Positions 57,423 through 64,000 of a stretch of 64,000 nt of DNA are shown here, piece after piece; positions within the stretch are counted from its first letter, which is position 1, and every line of letters starts with the position of its first letter. This stretch comes from Burkholderiales bacterium (GTDB taxonomy: Bacteria; Pseudomonadota; Gammaproteobacteria; Burkholderiales; SG8-41). The notes below the pieces were generated by a model that did no database searches, was not told where the DNA came from, and worked only from the letters and a program-made list of their open reading frames with translations. Made by a program: the position numbers and the translations under genes. Where the stretch lies: assembly GCA_022841375.1 (NCBI GenBank), contig JALHRQ010000011.1:1-64000 (forward strand), written 5' to 3'.

Positions 57423-58457
57423 CTACGTCATCACCAGCGCCGCGCGACCGGTGATTGTTCCGCTTTCCAGCCGCTGATGGATGGCCTCGGCTTCGGTGTA
57501 ATGAACTTTTTCGGTGACCAGCGGCCACAGGTCGCCGCGGGCGACCAGTTCCAGTGATTCGATGACTTCCTGGCGCGTGGCATAACGGCTGCCCATGACT
57601 TCGATTTCCTTGCGCATGATCGCCGGGCCGTCCGCATCAAAGCGCGCGCTGTTGCCGGCGAGCAGCACCAGCCGTCCGCCGACATTGAGGCCGCCGATCG
57701 CGGATTCGATACTCTGTTTGGTGCAGACATAGTCGAACACCACGTCCACTCCTTTGCCGCCGGTCATTTCGATCAGTTGCTCACTGACTTTGTCGTCGCT
57801 GGCGTCGATGGTCGCATCGGCGCCGCTCTTCACGCAGGACTCGAACTTCGAAGCCCGGGTGTCGACGGCAATCACTTTGCGCGCATGCGCCCAGCGCGAC
57901 ACCATCAGCATGTGCACGCCGAGGCCGCCGCCGGCACCGATGACCGCGACGGTGTCGGTCGGCATCACCCGGGCCTTGCGCGTGACCTTGAGCGGCGTCG
58001 CAATGGCGTCGCAGATCACGCCGATTTCGGCGGCATGCTTTTTGTAATTCATGCCTTCCGGCAGCGGGATGAAGTTTTCCGCGGGCAGCTTGATGTATTC
58101 GGCATAACCGCCGTCGCATTCGCGGCCGACGTAACCGCCGAAGTTCTCGCACAACGTTTCGCGGTTGATGCGGCACCAGTAACAATGGCCGCAGGTCAGG
58201 TAAAAGTAGGCCGTCACCGCATCACCGGCCTTGAGCCGGGTGACGCCGGCGCCGGTGGCGACGATTTCGGCGGTGATTTCGTGGCCGAGGATGCGCGGAT
58301 ACTGCACCGGCACGCGCCCTGCGCGCACGTGGTGGATGGTCAGGCCGGCACCGCAGGACAACACGCGGGCGACCGCTTCGCCCGGGCCCGGGACCGGATC
58401 CGGCACGGTTTCCAGCACCAGCGGCTGGTTTTTTCCCTTCAACAACATGGCTTTCAT
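57423..58457 (-). CDS. Zinc-dependent medium-chain alcohol dehydrogenase
   Basis: A 344-residue MDR-superfamily alcohol dehydrogenase. The catalytic-zinc region is VLSCGAGLTIHHVRAG and LGHEITAEIVATG. The structural-zinc lobe CGHCYWCRINRETLC retains its four cysteines, and the Rossmann motif is VAVIGAGGGLGVHMLMVS. The first catalytic Cys context (SCGAGLT) differs from the usual CGxDxH but keeps the Cys. It oxidises an alcohol or reduces an aldehyde with NAD(P). GGGAGGA precedes the ATG. It is divergent from the carbamate kinase gene and heads a two-gene unit with the SRPBCC gene. Confidence 0.9.
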   Translation of the reverse strand: MKAMLLKGKNQPLVLETVPDPVPGPGEAVARVLSCGAGLTIHHVRAGRVPVQYPRILGHEITAEIVATGAGVTRLKAGDAVTAYFYLTCGHCYWCRINRETLCENFGGYVGRECDGGYAEYIKLPAENFIPLPEGMNYKKHAAEIGVICDAIATPLKVTRKARVMPTDTVAVIGAGGGLGVHMLMVSRWAHARKVIAVDTRASKFESCVKSGADATIDASDDKVSEQLIEMTGGKGVDVVFDYVCTKQSIESAIGGLNVGGRLVLLAGNSARFDADGPAIMRKEIEVMGSRYATRQEVIESLELVARGDLWPLVTEKVHYTEAEAIHQRLESGTITGRAALVMT

Positions 58458-58628
58458 GGTGTTTCCTCCCGGCGGCATCTTAACCCAGCCCTGCGCTGCG
58501 CCGGACGGTGCTGATCGCAGCCAGTACCTTGATTTATGACAAGGCGCCGGGCGAAGGGGTCAGTACCATCAATAGCATCGGGGTAGCCGCAATGCGGCCC
58601 GCCCCCCGGTGTTTATGGAAGAGTGCCG

Positions 58629-59615
58629 ATGAGAGTGGTTGTCGCACTGGGCGGCACCGCGCTGGCAAGGCGCGGTGAGGCACTGGATGCCGAAGTACAG
58701 CGGCGGAATATCGCCCACGCCATAGGCGCGGTTGCCGGCATCGCGCGCACCCATAACGTGATCATCACTCACGGCAATTCGCCGCAAGTTGGCCTGCTGG
58801 CCATGCAGTCGGAGTCGTATTCGAGCCTCAAACCCTACCCGCTGGACATGCTCGGTGCGGAAACCGAGGGCATGATCGGTTATCTGGTTGAGCAGGAACT
58901 GCGAAATCTGCTGCCGGGCAAACATGTGGTCACGGTGCTGACGCAGGTCGAGGTCAATCGCAACGACGCGGCTTTCCGTCACCCGTCAAAGGCTTTCGGT
59001 CCCGCGCTTGACCAGTTGGAAGCGGAGCGCCTCGCCCATGACCATGGCTGGACGGTCGCACAGGACGGCATGAAGTGGCGACGCACGGTGCCTTCCCCGG
59101 AACCGCTGCGCATCCTGGAGTTGCCGTCGATCAAGCTGCTGTCCGATGCCGGGGTGCTGGTGGTGTGCGCAGGCGGCGGCGGTATTCCGGTGGCGACGAC
59201 GCCCAAGGGCGGTATGCGCGGCGTCGAGGCCCTGATCGACAAGGATCTTTCGGCTTCATTGCTGGCGCACCAGTTAAAAGCCGATGCACTGCTGTTCCTG
59301 ACCGATGTTGAAGCGGTGTATGAAAACTGGGGCATGAAAGGCGCCATGCCGGTCGGTGAAACCACCCCGGCCGAACTGCGCAAAGTCACCTTTGCCGCCG
59401 GTTCAATGCGCCCGAAAGTCGAAGCGGCGTGCCGCTTTGTTGAATCCGGCGGCAGCTTCGCCGCCATCGGCATGCTCGAAGACGCCGGGCAAATCCTCCT
59501 CGGCCAGCGCGGCACCATCGTCCGCCACGGTGAAAGCGGATTGGATTTCACCAATAAAATCAGTGCCAGCGGCGATATTGAGTTCGTCCCGGCAAGCGGC
59601 CCGCCGAAGAAGTAA
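58629..59615 (+). CDS. arcC: Carbamate kinase family protein
   Basis: A 328-residue amino-acid-kinase-fold protein of the carbamate kinase family, which converts carbamoyl phosphate and ADP to ATP, CO2 and ammonia. The N-terminal VVVALGGTALARRGEALD is the phosphate-binding loop, HGNSPQVGLLA matches the family's HGNGPQVG, and VVCAGGGGIPV matches VxxGGGGIPV. The C-terminal MRPKVEAACRFVESGG is also conserved. GGAAGAG five bases before the ATG supports the start. No arginine deiminase or ornithine carbamoyltransferase is adjacent, so it may serve another carbamoyl-producing pathway. It lies 180 bases before the uvrA-like gene. Confidence 0.9.
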   Translation: MRVVVALGGTALARRGEALDAEVQRRNIAHAIGAVAGIARTHNVIITHGNSPQVGLLAMQSESYSSLKPYPLDMLGAETEGMIGYLVEQELRNLLPGKHVVTVLTQVEVNRNDAAFRHPSKAFGPALDQLEAERLAHDHGWTVAQDGMKWRRTVPSPEPLRILELPSIKLLSDAGVLVVCAGGGGIPVATTPKGGMRGVEALIDKDLSASLLAHQLKADALLFLTDVEAVYENWGMKGAMPVGETTPAELRKVTFAAGSMRPKVEAACRFVESGGSFAAIGMLEDAGQILLGQRGTIVRHGESGLDFTNKISASGDIEFVPASGPPKK

Positions 59616-59795
59616 GCAGCGAACTTCATCACCGCAACGCTGTCATGGACATGCACCGGCTTGAACGGTGCGTCCGCGCCGAAACCGGTAGAATCAATAA
59701 TCGTTTTGCAGGTCGTGCGCAGCTTCAGCGGCATCCGCGCCTGCACTTCCCCCCTAACTCCCCAGTCGCATCACCCGCGATCACCGATTGCACGC

Positions 59796-62700
59796 ATGGA
59801 TATTCCAGAGCACGAACGTGAACGCATCGTCATCCGCGGCGCACGCCAGAACAACCTGAAGAACCTGTCACTGGATGTGCCGCTCAACGAACTGGTAGTG
59901 GTCACCGGCGTTTCGGGAAGCGGCAAATCGTCTCTGGTGTTCGACACGCTGTACGCCGAAGGCCAGCGTCGTTACGTTGAGACCTTCTCGCCGTACGCAC
60001 GGCAGTTTCTTGACCGCCAGGATCGGCCGCAGGTCGATTCCATAGAGGGCATCCCGCCGGCCATCGCCATCGACCAGGTCAATCCGGTGCGCACCTCGCG
60101 CTCGACCGTGGGCACGATGACCGAACTCAACGATCACCTGAAGCTGCTGTTCGCTCGCGCGGCGCACCTGCACTGCAAGGGCTGCGGCACGCAGGTGTCG
60201 CGCGATACGCCGCAGACCATTTTCGACGCGTTGAAAGCGCGCGCGCAGGCCGCGGGCGATCCGCGGCTGGCAATTGCGTTTCCGGTGCCGGTGCCGGCGA
60301 ATTTCAAAGCCGATGAAGTCAAGACCTTGCTCGGTGTGCAGGGTTACACCCGCTTTTTGAGTGAAGAAAAAACCGGCTTTGAAGTGATTCAGGACCGGTT
60401 GCGCATGGCCAATGCCGAACGCAGCCGGGTAGTCGAAGCGCTGGAAGCCGCATTAAAAGTCGGCCAGGGCCGCATCAATGTGCACGTGCTGGAAGCTGAC
60501 GATGCCAACGCCAGCAGCGGCACGGTATGGAAGTATTCCGCTGATCTGCATTGCGCTGAATGCGACATCCATTACGCCGAACCCAATCCCAGCCTGTTTT
60601 CATTCAATTCGCCGATGGGCGCCTGCGACACCTGCCGCGGTTTTGGCCGGGTGGTCGGCCTCGACTTCGGGCTGGTGGTGCCGGATGAATCGAAATCGCT
60701 GCGTGACGGTGCGGTCAAGCCGTGGCAGACGCCATCAAACAAGGAGTGTCAAGACGACCTGATGAAATACGCGCGGCTGCGCGGCATTCCGGTCGACAAG
60801 CCGTGGCGCGAATTGTCGGTGAAGGAAAAGCGCTGGGTGCTCGACGGCGAACCGGAATGGGAAAACTGGCGCAAATCGTGGCCGGGCATCTGGTATGGCG
60901 TGGCGCGCTTTTTCAAATGGCTGGAAACCAAGTCGTACAAAATGCATGTGCGCGTGCTGCTGTCCAAGTATCGCGCCTATACCGAATGCACCACCTGCGG
61001 CGGCGCGCGCCTTAAAACCGACGCGCTGCTGTGGCGTATCGGCACTGCGGAAAACGCCGAGACCGCGCTGGGTCAGGGCGAGCACCGGCGTACGCGTTAC
61101 ATGCCGCATGGCGTGAAGTTCAGCGATGCACAGCTCAACACGCTGCCCGGCCTGACCGTTCATGACGTAATGTTGCTGCCGCTGGAGCGCACTAAAACAC
61201 TGTTTGATGCACTGACACTGCCGGCGCCGCTGGATGAGGCCACCGACATGCTGCTCGGTGAAATCCGCACGCGGCTCGCCTACCTGAATCAGGTCGGCCT
61301 CGGCTACCTGACGCTGGACCGCCAGTCGCGCACCTTGTCCGGCGGCGAAGTGCAGCGGATCAACCTGACCACCGCCTTGGGCACGTCGCTGGTAAATACG
61401 CTGTTTGTGCTCGACGAACCGTCGATCGGCCTGCATCCGCGTGACATGGGCCGGGTGATCGGCGTCATGCACAAGCTGCGCGACGCCGGCAATTCGCTGG
61501 TGGTGGTCGAACATGATCCGCAGATAATGCTCGCCGCCGACCGGCTGCTCGATATCGGCCCGGGGCCGGGCTCGAAAGGCGGCGAAATCGTCGCCTTCGA
61601 TACCCCGGCACAGCTGATGAAGTCCAGGAATTCTGTTACCGGCCGTTATCTCGCCGGTGAACTGAGCGCATCGGAAGCGCGCATGGTCAAGGCGCCAGCG
61701 ACCAAGTCGCCGCATATCCGCATCCGCGGCGCGACCGAACACAATCTGAAAAACGTCGATGCCGATTTTCCGCTGGAGCGGCTGGTGTGTATCACCGGCG
61801 TCTCCGGGTCGGGCAAATCAACGCTGGTGCAGGATGTGTTGTACGCGGCACTGCGCAAGGCGCTGGGCCAGCCGACCGAAGCGCCGGGCAAACACGACAG
61901 CCTCTACGGCGTCGACCAGATCAGCGACGTGGTAATGGTCGATCAGTCATCGATCGGCCGCACCACACGCTCGAACCCGGCGAGTTATGTCGGCGCCTTC
62001 GACACCATCCGCAGCCGTTTTTCGTCCGCACCGCTGGCGCAGTCGCGTGGTTACACCGCGGGCACCTTCAGTTTCAATTCCGGCACCGGCCGCTGCCCGA
62101 CCTGCAGCGGCAACGGTTTCGAACACGTGGAAATGCAGTTCCTCTCCGATGTCTATCTGCGCTGCCCGGATTGCGACGGCCGGCGTTACCGCGCCGAGGT
62201 GCTGGAAATCACCATCGCCGGCAAATCAATCGCCGACGTGCTGGAACTGACCGTGGCCGATGCGCTGGCCTTTTTCAACCACGCCGCCGATATCGCGCGT
62301 GCGCTGCAACCGCTGGTGGATGTCGGTCTCGATTACCTGAAGCTGGGCCAGCCGGTGCCGACGCTGTCGGGCGGCGAAGCGCAGCGGCTCAAACTCGCGG
62401 GCTTTCTCGCCGAGGCCACGAGTGGCGGCCGCAATGCGCTGGGCGGCAAGGGCAAACTGTTCCTGTTCGACGAACCGACCACGGGGCTGCATTTCGACGA
62501 CGTGCGCAAACTGCTCGGCGCCTTCCACAAGCTGCTGCTCGCCGGGCATTCGATCATTGTCATCGAACACAACCTGGATGTGATCCGCGCTTCGGACTGG
62601 ATCATTGATCTCGGCCCCGAGGGCGGCGACGCCGGCGGCATGATCGTCTGCACCGGAACGCCGGATGTCGTGTCTGAACACGCCACTTCGCACACCGCCA

Positions 62701-64000
62701 AGGCGCTGCGCGATTACGCCGCATCACTGGGCGCGCCGCCGGGGATACCCACAACGCAGCGCGCCGCAGCGCGGCACGGCAACTCAATCAGCGTCAGCCA
62801 TGCCCGCGAACACAACCTCAAAAACATCAGCGTCGATATTCCGCGCGGCAAATTCACCGTCGTCACCGGCGTATCGGGCAGCGGCAAATCGACGCTGGCC
62901 TTCGACATTGTGTTTGCGGAAGGCCAGCGGCGTTATCTCGAATCGCTGAACGCCTATGCACGCCAGTTCGTACAGTCGGCGGCGCGGCCCGAAGTCGATG
63001 CGATCTACGGCATCCCGCCAACCGTGGCGATTGAGCAGCGCACCAGCCGCGGCGGCCGCCGCAGCACGGTGGCGACACTGACCGAGATTTATCATTTCCT
63101 GCGCCTGCTGTATGTGAAGCTGGGCACGCAGTACTGCCCGGACTGCGATGTCGCTATCGAGCCACAGAGCATCGACCAGATCACCGCGCGCATCATGAAA
63201 GAGTGCCGCAACGACCGTATCGGGCTGCTCGCGCCGCTAGTGGTCAATCGCAAGGGTTATTACACCGACCTCGCCAAGTGGGCCGCGGGCAAGGGCCACA
63301 CCCATCTCCGGGTCGACGGCGAATTCATTCCGACCTCACCGTGGCCGCGGCTGGCGCGATTCCAGGAACACAGCATCGAATTGCCGGTTGCCGACATTCG
63401 CGTCAAACCGGAAAACGAAGCAGCACTGCGCGCGGGCCTCGCCGCAGCTCTGGAACACGGCAAGGGCGTGGTGCATGTGCTGGGCGGCCTTGATACGCTG
63501 GCTGATGCGATGGCGAAAAAGGATGCACGTCGCATCAAGCTCAGCGAAACCGTTTATTCGGTGAAGCGCGCCTGTCCGTCGTGCAACAAAAGTTTTCCGG
63601 AACTCGATCCTCGGTTGTTTTCATACAACTCCAAACACGGCTGGTGCGCGACCTGTTTCGGCACCGGGCTGTCGCTGGAAAAAGTGGATTGGGACGAAGA
63701 ACGCGAAAAAACCGGCACCGAAGAGCATGTGCTGGATTCGTGGCTGAACTGGCTGGAAGTCGACGAGCCCTGCCCGACCTGCAGCGGCAAACGACTGAAC
63801 CCGACCGCGCTGGCGGTGCGTTACCGCAAACGTTCAATCGCCGAACTGGCGGCGCTGCCGGTGGCAAAACTGGCGCGCGAATTCACTGATGTGTCGTTCA
63901 GCGGTCGTGAAGCGGCGATTGCGCGCGACATCGTCAGCGAAATCCGCAGCCGGCTGAGCTTTCTCGATGAAGTCGGTCTTGGTTATCTGGCACTCGACCG
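59796..64000 (+). CDS. uvrA: Double-length excinuclease ABC subunit A (UvrA), 5' part
   Basis: The first 1401 codons of a tandem UvrA; the frame is open to the window edge. UvrA recognises bulky DNA lesions with UvrB. Unit 1 runs to about residue 980, with Walker A GVSGSGKS at 38-45 and again near 668-675, zinc-type cysteines ([23 protein letters not shown]) and signature loops [11 protein letters not shown] and [14 protein letters not shown] third Walker A near residue 1025 begins unit 2 ([18 protein letters not shown]) with its own cysteine clusters. Normal UvrA is about 940 residues, so this is a fused double gene of the kind seen in some betaproteobacteria. Unit 2 is incomplete here. No SOS box was recognised. 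Confidence 0.9.
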   Translation, partial: MDIPEHERERIVIRGARQNNLKNLSLDVPLNELVVVTGVSGSGKSSLVFDTLYAEGQRRYVETFSPYARQFLDRQDRPQVDSIEGIPPAIAIDQVNPVRTSRSTVGTMTELNDHLKLLFARAAHLHCKGCGTQVSRDTPQTIFDALKARAQAAGDPRLAIAFPVPVPANFKADEVKTLLGVQGYTRFLSEEKTGFEVIQDRLRMANAERSRVVEALEAALKVGQGRINVHVLEADDANASSGTVWKYSADLHCAECDIHYAEPNPSLFSFNSPMGACDTCRGFGRVVGLDFGLVVPDESKSLRDGAVKPWQTPSNKECQDDLMKYARLRGIPVDKPWRELSVKEKRWVLDGEPEWENWRKSWPGIWYGVARFFKWLETKSYKMHVRVLLSKYRAYTECTTCGGARLKTDALLWRIGTAENAETALGQGEHRRTRYMPHGVKFSDAQLNTLPGLTVHDVMLLPLERTKTLFDALTLPAPLDEATDMLLGEIRTRLAYLNQVGLGYLTLDRQSRTLSGGEVQRINLTTALGTSLVNTLFVLDEPSIGLHPRDMGRVIGVMHKLRDAGNSLVVVEHDPQIMLAADRLLDIGPGPGSKGGEIVAFDTPAQLMKSRNSVTGRYLAGELSASEARMVKAPATKSPHIRIRGATEHNLKNVDADFPLERLVCITGVSGSGKSTLVQDVLYAALRKALGQPTEAPGKHDSLYGVDQISDVVMVDQSSIGRTTRSNPASYVGAFDTIRSRFSSAPLAQSRGYTAGTFSFNSGTGRCPTCSGNGFEHVEMQFLSDVYLRCPDCDGRRYRAEVLEITIAGKSIADVLELTVADALAFFNHAADIARALQPLVDVGLDYLKLGQPVPTLSGGEAQRLKLAGFLAEATSGGRNALGGKGKLFLFDEPTTGLHFDDVRKLLGAFHKLLLAGHSIIVIEHNLDVIRASDWIIDLGPEGGDAGGMIVCTGTPDVVSEHATSHTAKALRDYAASLGAPPGIPTTQRAAARHGNSISVSHAREHNLKNISVDIPRGKFTVVTGVSGSGKSTLAFDIVFAEGQRRYLESLNAYARQFVQSAARPEVDAIYGIPPTVAIEQRTSRGGRRSTVATLTEIYHFLRLLYVKLGTQYCPDCDVAIEPQSIDQITARIMKECRNDRIGLLAPLVVNRKGYYTDLAKWAAGKGHTHLRVDGEFIPTSPWPRLARFQEHSIELPVADIRVKPENEAALRAGLAAALEHGKGVVHVLGGLDTLADAMAKKDARRIKLSETVYSVKRACPSCNKSFPELDPRLFSYNSKHGWCATCFGTGLSLEKVDWDEEREKTGTEEHVLDSWLNWLEVDEPCPTCSGKRLNPTALAVRYRKRSIAELAALPVAKLAREFTDVSFSGREAAIARDIVSEIRSRLSFLDEVGLGYLALD

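Noticed and set aside
59616-59795. SOS (LexA) box before uvrA or dinB
   Set aside because: No CTG-N10-CAG or similar palindrome was recognised in either upstream region.
1-64000. CRISPR arrays, tRNA or rRNA genes, prophage structural genes and complete insertion sequences
   Set aside because: None was seen: no regular repeat-spacer arrays, tRNA cloverleaf signatures, capsid/tail genes or transposases.

Overview
The window is a GC-rich bacterial chromosome segment that looks betaproteobacterial, most likely Burkholderiales-like. The indicators are seven Bug/TctC-type tripartite-tricarboxylate-transporter (TTT) solute-binding proteins scattered without their membrane subunits, many small catabolic operons (CaiB/BaiF CoA-transferase, HMG-CoA lyase, MmgE/PrpD, RraA-like, FAH-fold, TcuA-like), a double-length UvrA, and REP-like palindromes. 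This assignment is an inference from gene content. No rRNA, tRNA, CRISPR array, complete insertion sequence or prophage was recognised.

Layout. 0.2-5.8 kb (minus): a small lipoprotein, a CoA-transferase/HMG-CoA lyase pair, a four-domain rhodanese and DinB. 5.9-7.6 kb (plus): a substrate-binding protein with no signal peptide next to an AraC regulator. 7.7-10.5 kb (plus): OsmC-like, Bug protein, thiol-dioxygenase-like cupin and rhodanese, which look like a sulfur-compound operon. 10.6-11.5 kb: a VOC protein behind a leader with competing hairpins, then a clear terminator and a 60-residue ORF. 11.5-17.2 kb (minus): Bug protein, aldehyde dehydrogenase, TerC and a TctDE-like two-component system. 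17.3-20.9 kb (minus): LigI-like amidohydrolase, Bug protein, RraA/LigK-like aldolase and a TauD-like protein that lacks its HxD motif. 21.1-27.6 kb (plus): three adjacent TPR-glycosyltransferase genes that carry four copies of one module.

27.7-30.8 kb (minus) holds the most striking locus: a UGSC-family selenoprotein gene with an in-frame UGA and a textbook bacterial SECIS hairpin just downstream. It lies with a conserved protein of unknown function, a CinA/PncC-like amidohydrolase and a D-2-hydroxyacid dehydrogenase. 31.0-35.0 kb (minus): an FAH-family enzyme, then an antiporter / GCS2-like ligase / C26 amidotransferase operon. 35.2-39.0 kb is accessory and decayed: an FAH gene remnant, a frameshifted HupE/UreJ gene between a His-rich protein and a membrane-anchored protein, a 'mobile mystery' A/B pair (HTH plus frameshifted Fic) and the 3' remnant of a DNA methyltransferase in AT-rich DNA. 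39.0-42.0 kb (minus): a secreted trypsin-like protease and a large lipoprotein.

42.2-56.6 kb: a methyltransferase, a Bug protein, a LysE exporter, and then a tricarboxylate-type catabolic cluster (TcuA-like flavoprotein, Bug protein, LeuC/LeuD-like hydro-lyase, second Bug protein, MmgE/PrpD) with a divergent CysB-like LysR regulator. A second MmgE/PrpD cluster with an alpha/beta hydrolase, a cupin and a Bug protein follows. 56.8-64.0 kb: an SRPBCC protein, a zinc alcohol dehydrogenase, an orphan carbamate kinase and the first 1401 codons of a tandem UvrA that runs off the window.
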